Below are positions 34,836 to 43,578 of a DNA stretch of 64,000 nucleotides, piece after piece. The notes beneath the pieces are model-generated. The model saw nothing but the letters and a program-made list of their open reading frames with translations. It searched no databases and had not been told where the DNA came from. Location of the stretch: positions 186,001 to 250,000 of the forward strand of contig NZ_DALZYX010000005.1 in the NCBI RefSeq assembly GCF_031987975.1. The letters are read 5' to 3'. This DNA is from Pseudescherichia sp031987975 (GTDB lineage Bacteria; Pseudomonadota; Gammaproteobacteria; Enterobacterales; Enterobacteriaceae). The translations under genes and the position numbers were made by a program. Within the stretch, counting starts at the first letter, position 1. Each line of letters begins with the position of its first letter.

Positions 34836-35192
34836 TTAGGCCAGAGCTGCTTTCGCTTTTTCGACCAGGGCAGAGAATGCCACTTTGTCGAATACAGCGA
34901 TGTCAGCCAGGATCTTACGGTCGATTTCAACAGAGGCTTTTTTCAGGCCGTTGATGAATTTGCTGTAAGAAATACCGTTCTGACGTGCTGCTGCGTTGAT
35001 ACGCGCAATCCACAGTTGACGGAACTGACGCTTTTTCTGACGACGGTCACGATAAGCGTACTGACCAGCTTTGATAACAGCCTGGAAGGCAACGCGGTAT
35101 ACGCGTGAACGCGCACCGTAGTAGCCTTTAGCTTGTTTCAAAATTTTCTTGTGACGTGCACGTGCAATTACACCACGTTTTACGCGAGCCAT
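34836..35192 (-). CDS. rplT: 50S ribosomal protein L20
   Basis: A 118-residue ribosomal protein needed early in 50S assembly. Basic N-terminal helix (MARVKRGVIARARHKKILKQ) and globular C-terminal domain intact. In E. coli L20 also represses rpmI-rplT translation by binding their mRNA; the infC-rpmI-rplT order here allows the same control. Confidence 0.98.
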   Translation of the reverse strand: MARVKRGVIARARHKKILKQAKGYYGARSRVYRVAFQAVIKAGQYAYRDRRQKKRQFRQLWIARINAAARQNGISYSKFINGLKKASVEIDRKILADIAVFDKVAFSALVEKAKAALA

Positions 35193-35239
35193 GATGCTCT
35201 CCTGTATCTATTCTTAAAAAAGGTTAAAAGGTAAACGAC

Positions 35240-35530
<291 letters not shown>

Positions 35531-36073
35531 TTACTGTTTCTTCTTAGGAGCAAGCACCATAATCATCTGGCGGCCTTCGATCTTCGTTGGGAAGGATTCG
35601 ACCACTGCCAGTTCATTCAGATCTTCTTTCACGCGATTAAGCACTTCCATACCGATCTGTTGGTGGGCCATCTCACGACCGCGGAAACGCAGCGTGATCT
35701 TGGCCTTATCGCCCTCTTCGAGAAAGCGAATCAGGCTGCGGAGTTTTACCTGATAGTCGCCTTCATCTGTACCAGGTCGGAACTTGATTTCCTTAACCTG
35801 GATAACTTTTTGCTTCTTCTTCTGTTCCTTAGAAGATTTGCTCTTTTCATAGAGGAACTTGCCGTAATCCATTATACGGCAAACGGGCGGCTCGGCGTTA
35901 GGGCTAATTTCAACTAAATCGACCCCGGCTTCTTCAGCTTTTTCCAGAGCCTCTCGCAGACTCACAATGCCAAGCTGCTCGCCTTCCAGACCAGTTAAGC
36001 GAACTTCCGTGGCGCGAATCTCGCCGTTAATACGATTGGGACGCGCCGTTTGAACTCGTTTTCCGCCTTTAAT
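35531..36073 (-). CDS. infC: Translation initiation factor IF-3 (AUU start)
   Basis: A 180-residue protein starting at ATT at 36073, preceded by AGGAATAAGGT. A start at the first ATG would lose 36 conserved residues (KGGKRVQTARPNRINGEIRA onwards). IF-3 binds the 30S subunit, checks the start codon and rejects non-AUG initiation; the rare AUU start makes its own synthesis self-limiting, as in E. coli. N- and C-domains joined by a Lys-rich linker (KSKSSKEQKKKQKV). The start lies four bases before the thrS stop, so the two genes are adjacent in one operon. Confidence 0.98.
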   Translation of the reverse strand: MKGGKRVQTARPNRINGEIRATEVRLTGLEGEQLGIVSLREALEKAEEAGVDLVEISPNAEPPVCRIMDYGKFLYEKSKSSKEQKKKQKVIQVKEIKFRPGTDEGDYQVKLRSLIRFLEEGDKAKITLRFRGREMAHQQIGMEVLNRVKEDLNELAVVESFPTKIEGRQMIMVLAPKKKQ

Positions 36074-36076
36074 ACC

Positions 36077-38005
36077 TTATTCCTCCAGTTGTTGAAGACT
36101 GCGGCTGCGAATCTCTTGTTGCAGCTTCTCGATAACATCATTTACGTCCAGGCTACCCAGGTCTTTACCGCGACGGGTACGCACGGCGACTTTGCCGGCC
36201 TCAACCTCTTTGTCACCACAAACCAGCATATAAGGGACACGACGTAAAGTGTGCTCGCGGATTTTAAAGCCAATCTTCTCGTTTCTCAAGTCCGCTTTTA
36301 CACGAATGCCCGCATTTTGTAGTTTACGCGTCAATTCGTTAACGTAATCGGCCTGAGAATCGGTAATGTTCATGACTACAACCTGCACTGGCGCAAGCCA
36401 GGTCGGGAAGAAGCCCGCAAACTCTTCGGTCAGGATGCCGATAAAGCGCTCCAGTGACCCAAGAATGGCGCGGTGGATCATTACTGGTACCTGGCGCTCG
36501 TTGTTTTCGCCCACATAGGAGGCGCTCAAACGAGACGGCAGGGAGAAGTCCAGCTGTACCGTACCGCACTGCCATGCACGATCGAGGCAGTCATACAGGG
36601 TAAATTCAATTTTCGGACCGTAGAACGCGCCTTCACCCAGCTGGTACTCAAACGGGATGTTGTTCTCTTCCAGCGCGACTGCTAAATCCGCCTCAGCACG
36701 ATCCCACATCTCGTCGCTGCCGATACGCTTTTCCGGACGAGTAGAGAGTTTGACCACGATCTTTTCGAAGCCAAAGGTGCTGTACATATCGTAGACCATA
36801 CGAATACAGGCGTTCACTTCATCACGCACCTGCTCTTCCGTACAGAAGATGTGGGCGTCATCCTGAGTGAACCCGCGCACGCGCATCAGGCCATGCAACG
36901 CGCCTGATGGCTCGTTACGGTGGCAGCTACCAAACTCCGCCATACGTAACGGCAGGTCGCGGTAGGATTTTAGACCCTGATTGAAAATTTGCACGTGGCC
37001 AGGGCAGTTCATGGGTTTGATGCAATACTCACGGTTCTCTGAAGAGGTGGTGAACATCGCATCTTTGTAGTTGTCCCAGTGGCCGGTTTTTTCCCACAGC
37101 ACACGGTCCATCATGAACGGGCCTTTCACTTCCTGATACTGGTATGCTTTCAGCTTGGAGCGCACGAAGGTCTCCAGCTCACGGAAGATAGTCCAGCCAT
37201 CATTATGCCAGAAAACCATGCCCGGCGCCTCTTCCTGCATGTGATACAGGTCGAGCTGCTTACCAATTTTACGGTGGTCGCGCTTCGCGGCCTCTTCCAG
37301 GCGCTGCAGATAGGCGTTTAACGCTTTTTTATCTGCCCACGCGGTACCGTAGATACGCTGCAGCATTTTATTGTTGCTGTCGCCGCGCCAGTAGGCCCCG
37401 GCAATTTTCATCAGCTTGAAGTGATGGCAGAAGCGCATATTCGGCACGTGCGGGCCGCGGCACATGTCAATGTACTCTTCATGATGATACAGGCCAGGCC
37501 TGTCGTCATGCGCAATATTTTCATCAAGAATGGTAACCTTGTAGTTTTCGCCGCGCGCAACAAACGTTTCACGCGCTTCGTGCCAGCTTACCTTTTTCTT
37601 AATGACGTTATAGTTAGTTTCGGCGAGCTCGTGCATACGCTTTTCGAGCGCGTCGATATCTTCCTGGGTCAGCGTATGATCAAGATCGATATCGTAGTAG
37701 AAGCCGTTATCTACAACCGGGCCGATAGCCATTTTGGCATTAGGCCACAGCTGTTTAATGGCATGACCTAACAGGTGCGCACAGGAGTGGCGGATAATTT
37801 CCAGGCCATCTTCATCTTTGGCGGTAATAATCGCCAGCTGCGCATCGTTTTCGATAAGATCGCTGGCATCGACCAGGTCACCGTTGACGCGACCGGCGAT
37901 GCAGGCTTTCGCCAGGCCAGGGCCGATATCAAGGGCAACATCCATTGGGCTAACAGGGCGGTCGAACTGGCGTTGGCTGCCGTCAGGAAGGGTAATTACA
38001 GGCAT
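36077..38005 (-). CDS. thrS: Threonyl-tRNA synthetase
   Basis: A 642-residue class II synthetase, same length as E. coli. TGS domain (1-60), editing domain (to about 225, with HSCAHLLGHA and zinc-like HxxxH), catalytic core with the zinc cysteine in PMNCPGHV, motif 2 FGSCHRNEPSGALHGLMRVRGF and motif 3, then anticodon-binding domain. The ATG at 38005 was chosen over one 11 codons earlier by match to the family start. E. coli ThrS represses its own translation through a tRNA-like leader; the leader region here is 38006-38160. Confidence 0.98.
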   Translation of the reverse strand: MPVITLPDGSQRQFDRPVSPMDVALDIGPGLAKACIAGRVNGDLVDASDLIENDAQLAIITAKDEDGLEIIRHSCAHLLGHAIKQLWPNAKMAIGPVVDNGFYYDIDLDHTLTQEDIDALEKRMHELAETNYNVIKKKVSWHEARETFVARGENYKVTILDENIAHDDRPGLYHHEEYIDMCRGPHVPNMRFCHHFKLMKIAGAYWRGDSNNKMLQRIYGTAWADKKALNAYLQRLEEAAKRDHRKIGKQLDLYHMQEEAPGMVFWHNDGWTIFRELETFVRSKLKAYQYQEVKGPFMMDRVLWEKTGHWDNYKDAMFTTSSENREYCIKPMNCPGHVQIFNQGLKSYRDLPLRMAEFGSCHRNEPSGALHGLMRVRGFTQDDAHIFCTEEQVRDEVNACIRMVYDMYSTFGFEKIVVKLSTRPEKRIGSDEMWDRAEADLAVALEENNIPFEYQLGEGAFYGPKIEFTLYDCLDRAWQCGTVQLDFSLPSRLSASYVGENNERQVPVMIHRAILGSLERFIGILTEEFAGFFPTWLAPVQVVVMNITDSQADYVNELTRKLQNAGIRVKADLRNEKIGFKIREHTLRRVPYMLVCGDKEVEAGKVAVRTRRGKDLGSLDVNDVIEKLQQEIRSRSLQQLEE

Positions 38006-38446
38006 GTGAGATCCTCTATTTGCAGTGGTGACCCCCACGAAAGGTCACGTACAAAACTATTTTTAAATTATTATCAACGGCTTAAGGCAAGTTTTCGTCT
38101 TCACTCTGACGAATCTGTACAGAAATTACGCTGTACCCTGCTCGGCTGTTGATAAGCTCACCTCTGATACTACACGTCTAATCAGTGAGTTAAAAGGCTA
38201 GCGTTGCATTCGGTTAATCTTTGGGTTGGCCTACACTATTTCAAGGGATGTAATCTGGTGACTTGTAATAAATGTGTAAAATTAAAAAATGAAACGCCTT
38301 ATCAATAAACGTAATAATGCCTGAGAAGTGCATTCAGTGAAGCGTATTTGTAGCCTTGAAAAAAACGCTATTTACTTGACGATATATCCCTCAACCACAA
38401 ATAAACATGTTAGGGTGGTGTTTCCACTCAACGGACTGGAGGGGTT
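38006..38446. other. thrS leader and microprotein copy 2 upstream region
   Basis: About 440 bases holding the thrS promoter and operator leader (minus strand) and, on the plus strand, the upstream region of the second microprotein. A TAAAAT hexamer at 38277-38282 could start a transcript with a leader of about 160 bases, but the -35 is poor. The final 45 bases match the region ahead of microprotein copy 1. Confidence 0.35.
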
Positions 38447-38620
38447 ATTCCAAACCTCAAATTCTTTTGTCCCGTCTGCCATGGTTTCAAGTTTCAGTTT
38501 TCATCGCACCACCGTGATAAAAAGCTTCCACATGGCGCAGTATGCGCAACCTGTGGGGAACGGCTTACCGCCTCGATGTGTATTCCCGTAAGCAGGCAGA
38601 TGAATAAAGTGACTGATTAA
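38447..38620 (+). CDS. Zinc-ribbon microprotein, AUU start (YmcF/YnfQ-like), copy 2
   Basis: A 57-codon frame opening with ATT at 38447, three bases after GGAGGGG. Product: FFCPVCHG (Cys8, Cys11) and PHGAVCATCG (Cys33, Cys36), an extra Cys45, and a C-terminus ending KVTD. It aligns without gaps to copy 1 over 56 positions, with shared VIPNLKF-type start, GxKFxF, PHGAVCxxCGxRLTA and IP; differences are concentrated at third codon positions. The non-AUG start, cysteine layout and size match the recalled E. coli cold-shock microproteins YmcF/YnfQ, which also begin with ATT, but here no csp gene is adjacent. Followed by a terminator. An overlapping ORF in another frame (38328-38591) is a shadow. 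Confidence 0.78.
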   Translation: MPNLKFFCPVCHGFKFQFSSHHRDKKLPHGAVCATCGERLTASMCIPVSRQMNKVTD

Positions 38621-38622
38621 CT

Positions 38623-38646
38623 AAAGGCTTCGCAAGAGGCCTTTTC
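38623..38646 (+). terminator. Terminator of microprotein copy 2
   Basis: Stem AAAGGCTTC / GAGGCCTTT (one G-U pair) with GCAA loop and TTTT, two bases past the microprotein stop. Probably also serves the convergent fumD. Confidence 0.7.
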
Positions 38647-38651
38647 GCTGT

Positions 38652-38870
38652 TCAGGCTTTGCCTTCGGGAACGAGGGCGTTAATGACCGTCTCCATGGCC
38701 CGGCGAGTGAGATCAGAGCGTGTAATTCGCTGATTAGCCAGCGAGGTACGGAGCACCCCAGCAATCACAATATGCTTCGGCTCCTGGCCTAAATCGCGCA
38801 TCTCCAGCACCACTTTACCTACGACGCGGCACATCTCATCATACAGCTCGCTCTCTTTTGCCTGGTTACC
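38652..38870 (-). CDS. fumD: Fumarase D
   Basis: A 72-residue protein closely matching E. coli FumD (YdhZ): MCRVVGKVVLEMRDLGQEPK followed by HIVIAGVLRTSLAN is nearly unchanged. FumD has been reported to have fumarase activity. The ATG at 38870 has GAGGGC six bases ahead; an in-frame ATG 16 codons earlier is less likely. In E. coli fumD lies directly upstream of pykF; here it is 35 kb away, between a microprotein gene and a flagellin gene, so the locus has been rearranged. Confidence 0.92.
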   Translation of the reverse strand, partial: GNQAKESELYDEMCRVVGKVVLEMRDLGQEPKHIVIAGVLRTSLANQRITRSDLTRRAMETVINALVPEGKA

Positions 38871-39012
38871 CATGGTGCCCTCTTTCCGTTTGTCGCTGAA
38901 TTTAAAGGCATAGCACATAGAAAAACCCTGCTAACGTCAAGCGATCCGGCGCACTATATCAATAATTAGGCAATTGAGCGCCCAGGGCTGTCGTTTTTGT
39001 AAGCAATATTTT

Positions 39013-39039
39013 TAAAGTTAAGCTAAATTTTGCCGATGT
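39013..39039 (+). promoter_or_regulatory. Sigma-28 (FliA) promoter of the lone flagellin gene
   Basis: TAAAGTTA (39013-39020), 11-base spacer, GCCGATGT (39032-39039). The sigma-28 consensus is TAAAGTTT-N11-GCCGATAA, so 13 of 16 bases match with exact spacing. It lies 40 bases upstream of the flagellin ATG. Confidence 0.85.
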
Positions 39040-39078
39040 TATAGCCTACATTGGGCAAACAGCATCGCGACACAACAT

Positions 39079-40530
39079 ATGCAATCGATAAATTATAACG
39101 GTATTGCAGGCCTCAGTCTCAAAGCTCGGCCGGGAACCTCATCGATCCTTCAGCAATCGATCGAAAGGCTCGCGTCCGGACTGCGGATTAATGGTGCAAA
39201 GGATGATGCCGCAGGTCTCGCTATTGCCAATCGGATGGGCGCAAATATTAACGCTGACAGCGTGATTTCCCGGGGGCTTGATGATGCCATCAGCCTTGCG
39301 CAAACCGCGGAGAGCAGTCTCGGTTCAATAAGCTTAATGCTTATACGTGCCAAGGGACTCGCTATCCAGTCGGTGAACGACTCGCTTTCGGAAAGCGATC
39401 GCGCCAGTATTCAAAACGAATTTGCCAGCATTCTCGCCGGCATCAACAGTATCTCCGAAGGAACCGAAATCTTTGGCCTTTACCCACTGGCTACCGACAG
39501 TCCCGAGCTGCAGCCTGCTCTGCTCGGCAACGTCGCTCCGGTAAGCACCAAATTCCCGGTGGCGAACAAAGATTTCGCCTTCACCTCGGGCATCGTTCCG
39601 CTGGCTTATATTGCGGCCGGTTCGACCAATATCGCCATTACCATCAACTCTCTCGGCGCGGATGATGATATTCAGCTCTTTACCCGCGACGGCAAACACT
39701 TGGCAGGCACGCCTGTAAATGGCGGCGATGCGGATTACACCTGGGTGAGCAACGGCATCACCGACAACGCCAGCGCGAACTCACGCTTGCTTTCGGAAGC
39801 CAACGGTTTCCAGAGTGGCGCCACCTACGATGACTCGTTGCTTATTTCGGGCGGTGCAGCCTGGGATATTAACGGCAGTAGCACTCTGGACTATAACGGA
39901 ATGAAGATAGCCTTTAGTGGCGACGGTGATCGTTATGAGGACAGTACCTCCGGTGGTTTTAACGACGGGAACAACGGCGCTAATCTGCTGGAGCGGGTGA
40001 CCATTGACAACGTCACCGAAGATCTGATTGTCGCTGTGGTAGGAAACGGTTCCTTCACCGGTAAGCTGACCTGGGGAAACCTGGAGACGCCGACCGTCCA
40101 GCCTGCCGGCCCTTCGAAGCAGAGTATCCCCTATCAGGTCGTCACCAGCGCCAACTTTGGCGATAAAATCGAGACTACAACGCTCGATACGACCCCTGCC
40201 GATACTAAAACGCTGGGTATAAATGATGCCCGGCTGGATACCGTGCAGTCTGCTCGCTCGGCGATGGGTGCGCTAGACAACGCGCTGGCAAAGGTAGATG
40301 GTTACCGTTCGCAGTATGGTGCCGCCATTAATCGCTTTGAATCCAGCAAATCGGTGCTGGCGCAGCAGAAAATCGCCACGCAGTCAGCGCAAAGCCGGAT
40401 CCAGGACGCTGATTATGCTCTGGAAACCAGCAAAATGCTCAAAGCGCAAATTTTGCAGGAGAGTCAAAACGCGGTATTGAAAATAGCGAATCAGGCACCT
40501 GAGAACCTGCTTTCTTTATTACGTAGCTAA
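39079..40530 (+). CDS. Orphan flagellin with unusual central domain
   Basis: A 483-residue flagellin-family protein away from any flagellar operon. Flagellin N-domain at about 20-130 (IERLASGLRINGAKDDAAGLAIANRM, SLAQTAESSLGSI) and C-domain at about 385-483 (ALDNALAKVDGYRSQYGAAINRFES, then SRIQDADYALETSKMLKAQI) ending LLSLLRS, the polymerisation and export regions. The middle (about 150-350) is unlike usual enterobacterial D2/D3 domains: Gly/Asp-rich, with TINSLGADDDIQLFTRDGKH and WDINGSSTLDYNGMKIAFSG, suggestive of a beta-sandwich carbohydrate- or protein-binding fold of the pre-peptidase C-terminal kind; that is inference. No HExxH is present, so it is not flagellinolysin. A sigma-28 promoter precedes it. 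Confidence 0.88.
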   Translation: MQSINYNGIAGLSLKARPGTSSILQQSIERLASGLRINGAKDDAAGLAIANRMGANINADSVISRGLDDAISLAQTAESSLGSISLMLIRAKGLAIQSVNDSLSESDRASIQNEFASILAGINSISEGTEIFGLYPLATDSPELQPALLGNVAPVSTKFPVANKDFAFTSGIVPLAYIAAGSTNIAITINSLGADDDIQLFTRDGKHLAGTPVNGGDADYTWVSNGITDNASANSRLLSEANGFQSGATYDDSLLISGGAAWDINGSSTLDYNGMKIAFSGDGDRYEDSTSGGFNDGNNGANLLERVTIDNVTEDLIVAVVGNGSFTGKLTWGNLETPTVQPAGPSKQSIPYQVVTSANFGDKIETTTLDTTPADTKTLGINDARLDTVQSARSAMGALDNALAKVDGYRSQYGAAINRFESSKSVLAQQKIATQSAQSRIQDADYALETSKMLKAQILQESQNAVLKIANQAPENLLSLLRS

Positions 40531-40570
40531 ATACAATAATGAGAAAACTTTACGCAGAATGACAGATATA

Positions 40571-40601
40571 AAAAAACCGGGACAGCATGCTCCGGTTTTT
40601 T
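40571..40601 (+). terminator. Flagellin gene terminator
   Basis: Stem AAAACCGG / CCGGTTTT with inner loop and T6, 41 bases past the stop; may work in both directions with the convergent small gene. Confidence 0.85.
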
Positions 40602-40659
40602 ACTTAGTCAGGCTGACGCCCGGATGTAAAAAAGCAATTATTGCTAAAGGCTAAATCCA

Positions 40660-40893
40660 TTAATACCATTCACCGGCAACCAAAGTGTGAACATCGAAAG
40701 CATCATCCGTTGAGCGACCGGTATTCTGCGAGCCAGGCTGGATATTAGAGCCTGCTTCAATATCCGCTGCGTTAAAGGTAGCGCTTGGGTAGGTGGTTTG
40801 ACTGGCAGTGTTATAACTTGGCTGAGCCGCGAATGCGCCAAAAGAGAGTGCCGAAAGCACCGTGGCGGCGGCGAGTGTTTTGATTGTTTTCAT
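40660..40893 (-). CDS. Small secreted protein of unknown function
   Basis: A 77-residue protein with a clear signal peptide (residues 1-22, ending AFA) and a mature part of 55 residues rich in Thr, Ser, Asn and Pro, without cysteine. AGAGAAG lies nine bases ahead of the ATG. Presumably periplasmic. I do not recognise a characterised family. It lies between the orphan flagellin and ydiY. Confidence 0.75.
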   Translation of the reverse strand: MKTIKTLAAATVLSALSFGAFAAQPSYNTASQTTYPSATFNAADIEAGSNIQPGSQNTGRSTDDAFDVHTLVAGEWY

Positions 40894-41126
40894 AATGTTT
40901 CTTCTCTGTTTGAATTAGTACATTATTGCGGAGGCGTTTTTTTGCCTGTGGGTAAAGTGTAGATCCAGATCACACTTTTGCCTAGTCAGTTTATTTATCA
41001 AAAAGTGTCAAATAAATTGAATATGTTGCAGCGGATGAAATTAAGGAGGGAAAAAGGAGAAACCCTTTTCCTGAAGAAATAAAACATTGTTGCAGGGTTT
41101 AATAGCACAAAAAGTTAATTTGAAGC

Positions 41127-41145
41127 GGGCCGGAATAACCGGCCC
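41127..41145 (-). terminator. Hairpin after ydiY
   Basis: GGGCCGG / CCGGCCC with AATAA loop nine bases past the ydiY stop; T tract weak on the minus strand. Confidence 0.5.
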
Positions 41146-41153
41146 AAAATCAA

Positions 41154-41912
41154 TTACATTTTATAGCCGAGCGAAATGACGGTACGACGATCGGTATGCT
41201 CCGGGGCGGATGCCGGCGGCTCGGAGTTCCACGTTACGTTGTAAGCCAGCTTCAGAGCGAAATGTTCGTTGATAGCTACGTTCAGCGCGGTCTCAGAGTT
41301 AACCGTAGTATCGTCTGCGCCAAATACCGATACGCCCTGAGTAAACTTAGCGTTGTCGGTAAACTGCCAGGTATACGCACCGGATGCATAGCCCAGCGGC
41401 TGGGTTTCGCTATCGCCGTCGGTGTACTCGTCGTAACGCACACCCGGACCAAATTCAAAACGCAGGCTGTGCACCGGACCATTCAGGAACTGGCGACCGT
41501 AACCGGCGGTCAGAATATCACGCTGACGATAACCGTTGTAGCGATCGGTAAGCCAGCTTGCCTGACCAAACACGTAGTCAACGTCGGTCACGTTATAACG
41601 TGCACGACCGCCCACTGCATACTTCTCTGAAGAGCGCTCATCGTTAGAAGAGGTATTGCTGGCGTTTCCCCAGAGCGACCATGCGGTAGTATTGCCGTAC
41701 CAGGTCAGCGTTGAGTCAGCGGTCAGGGAGGTACTTTTCGTGTTACCTGACTGATTCAGGTAGCCTGCATTCACATTACCTTCGAAGGGTTTCTGTGCTG
41801 AGGAGGGATCGTCCATGACAGTAAAAACGGTATCATCTGCGGCAGCATTCATCGACGCAAGCACGCCTCCCGCCAGGATAACAACAGCGGGTACTGTCTT
41901 CAAAAGCTTCAT
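41154..41912 (-). CDS. ydiY: DUF481 outer membrane-type protein YdiY
   Basis: A 252-residue protein, same length as E. coli YdiY, with signal peptide (about 1-25, ending AAA-DD) and a DUF481 beta-barrel-like body: repeated amphipathic strands with aromatic residues (TSLTADSTLTWYGNTTAWSL, and so on) and a C-terminal strand ending in LGYKM. Probably an outer membrane beta-barrel; acid-inducible in E. coli. Function unknown. Divergent from pfkB. Confidence 0.92.
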   Translation of the reverse strand: MKLLKTVPAVVILAGGVLASMNAAADDTVFTVMDDPSSAQKPFEGNVNAGYLNQSGNTKSTSLTADSTLTWYGNTTAWSLWGNASNTSSNDERSSEKYAVGGRARYNVTDVDYVFGQASWLTDRYNGYRQRDILTAGYGRQFLNGPVHSLRFEFGPGVRYDEYTDGDSETQPLGYASGAYTWQFTDNAKFTQGVSVFGADDTTVNSETALNVAINEHFALKLAYNVTWNSEPPASAPEHTDRRTVISLGYKM

Positions 41913-42203
41913 TTATAAAGAGTCCGTACAGCAAAAAAAAGAGGACCTACGGTCCTGGAAACTTCCTTCAGGATCAACGTTTAGCAATCTGAAGAAAGGT
42001 AACAAATTATAAAAAGGCTCAAATAACATAGCAATGTATTCTTCTTTCGTTTTTTGAATAAGAGCGCTCTCAAACCCCCAATAAACGTATAATGCCCTTC
42101 CCGGACGCTTATCGTTATTTATTTGGAAAATCATGCTGTTATTTACTTTCCCTTCGGGCAATTCAGTGCCAGGCTTAGGACAACCAAGCGAAAGGAGATG
42201 AAA

Positions 42204-43136
42204 ATGACAGCAGTCTATACTCTGACCCTGGCCCCGTCGCTGGACAGCGCGACGCTGACTCCGCAGATCTATCCCGAAGGTAAGCTACGCTGCACCGCGC
42301 CGGTGTTTGAACCCGGCGGCGGCGGAATTAACGTCGCCCGCGCCATCGTGCACCTGGGCGGACGCGCCACGGCAATCTTCCCTGCGGGCGGGGCGACGGG
42401 GGAACATCTTACCGCCCTGCTGGCGGATGAGAAGGTCACGACAATCCAGGTCGCCACGCATGACTGGACGCGGCAGAACCTGCACGTGCACGTTGAGACC
42501 AGCGGCGAGCAATATCGTTTTGTGATGCCCGGCGCGGCGCTGAGCGAGGATGAGTTCCGCCAGCTCGAGGAGCAGGTGCTCACTATTGAGAGCGGTTCAC
42601 TGCTGGTGATCAGCGGCAGTCTGCCCCCGGGCGTCAGGGTAGAAAAGATGGGCCAGCTGATTAAGGCTGCACAGAATAACGGTATCCGCTGCATCGTTGA
42701 CAGCTCTGGCGAGGCGCTGGCCGCCGCGCTGGAGATTGGCGGTATTGAGCTAGTGAAGCCTAACCAGAAAGAGCTGGCCGCGCTGGTCAACCGGGATCTG
42801 ACCCAGCCGGATGATGTTCGGCGCGCCGCCCAGGAGTTGGTTAACAGCGGCAAAGCTAAGCGTGTTGTGGTCTCTCTCGGCCCACAGGGCGCGCTGGGGG
42901 TAGACGAGCAGCAGTGCGTGCAGGTCGTTCCCCCTCCGGTTAAAAGTCAAAGTACAGTGGGCGCGGGTGACAGCATGGTAGGGGCGATGACCCTGAAGCT
43001 GGCAGAAAACGCCTCGCTGGAGGATATGGTGCGCTTTGGCGTCGCCGCCGGTAGTGCCGCGACCATCAACCACGGTACGCGCCTCTGCGGTCAGGAAGAC
43101 ACACAAAAGATATATGCTTATCTGTGTCAGAACTGA
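42204..43136 (+). CDS. pfkB: 6-phosphofructokinase II
   Basis: A 310-residue PfkB/ribokinase-family kinase phosphorylating fructose 6-phosphate; minor isozyme in E. coli. GGGGINVARAI (substrate) near 39-49 and the GAGDSMVGAMTLKLAE anion-hole motif with the catalytic Asp near 255. The frame extends upstream, but AAGGAG seven bases ahead of the ATG at 42204 and the E. coli start support this choice; a second ATG lies two codons earlier. Confidence 0.97.
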   Translation: MTAVYTLTLAPSLDSATLTPQIYPEGKLRCTAPVFEPGGGGINVARAIVHLGGRATAIFPAGGATGEHLTALLADEKVTTIQVATHDWTRQNLHVHVETSGEQYRFVMPGAALSEDEFRQLEEQVLTIESGSLLVISGSLPPGVRVEKMGQLIKAAQNNGIRCIVDSSGEALAAALEIGGIELVKPNQKELAALVNRDLTQPDDVRRAAQELVNSGKAKRVVVSLGPQGALGVDEQQCVQVVPPPVKSQSTVGAGDSMVGAMTLKLAENASLEDMVRFGVAAGSAATINHGTRLCGQEDTQKIYAYLCQN

Positions 43137-43181
43137 TCGTTGTCTATGCGAAAAAATGTTGTGATAACAATGAGGTGAGCT

Positions 43182-43475
43182 ATGGCCAGTGGGGATATCA
43201 CTCGCTACGTAATAACGGTAAAATTTCACGAGCATAGTTTGACTGAAATTAACGAGCTTAATAACACCTTCACACTTGCCGGTTATCTCCTCACGCTGAG
43301 CGATGACGATGGCAAGGTCCACGAGCTGGGAACCAATACGTTTGGCCTGGTCAGTCCGCTGAGTGAGGATGATATTAAAGAGCAGGCACTGGCGCTGGCA
43401 GAAAGCGCCATCGACAGGCAGCCTGCTATTGAGGTCACGACCTGGGAGAACTGGCTGAAGACGCAGCAGCAATAA
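43182..43475 (+). CDS. ydiZ: YdiZ, GhoS-like small protein
   Basis: A 97-residue protein syntenic with E. coli ydiZ. The pattern of a conserved D(D/E)xG..xxLGxNxF and a late SxxxEDI resembles the ferredoxin-like fold of GhoS, the endoribonuclease antitoxin of the GhoT/GhoS system, and I recall YdiZ being placed in that family. No GhoT-like partner gene is adjacent. Function unproven. Confidence 0.88.
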   Translation: MASGDITRYVITVKFHEHSLTEINELNNTFTLAGYLLTLSDDDGKVHELGTNTFGLVSPLSEDDIKEQALALAESAIDRQPAIEVTTWENWLKTQQQ

Positions 43476-43578
43476 GTGCCTTTGCGCGCACGCGACATAC
43501 AGGGTGTGCGCAGAATCGTATTTTATGCTGCGTTAGCGCGCTAACCTTTAATCTGGCAGATTGCAGGGGAGAGAGAGC

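Noticed and set aside
35531..35965. infC starting at the first ATG
   Set aside because: Would remove 36 conserved N-terminal residues; the AUU at 36073 is the known start in the family.
38328..38591. 87-codon ORF over microprotein copy 2
   Set aside because: Different frame from the conserved paralogous protein; similarity between the two loci is only protein-like in the AUU/AUC frame.
39079..40530. Flagellinolysin (protease-bearing flagellin)
   Set aside because: The central domain has no HExxH zinc motif, so a peptidase role is not supported.
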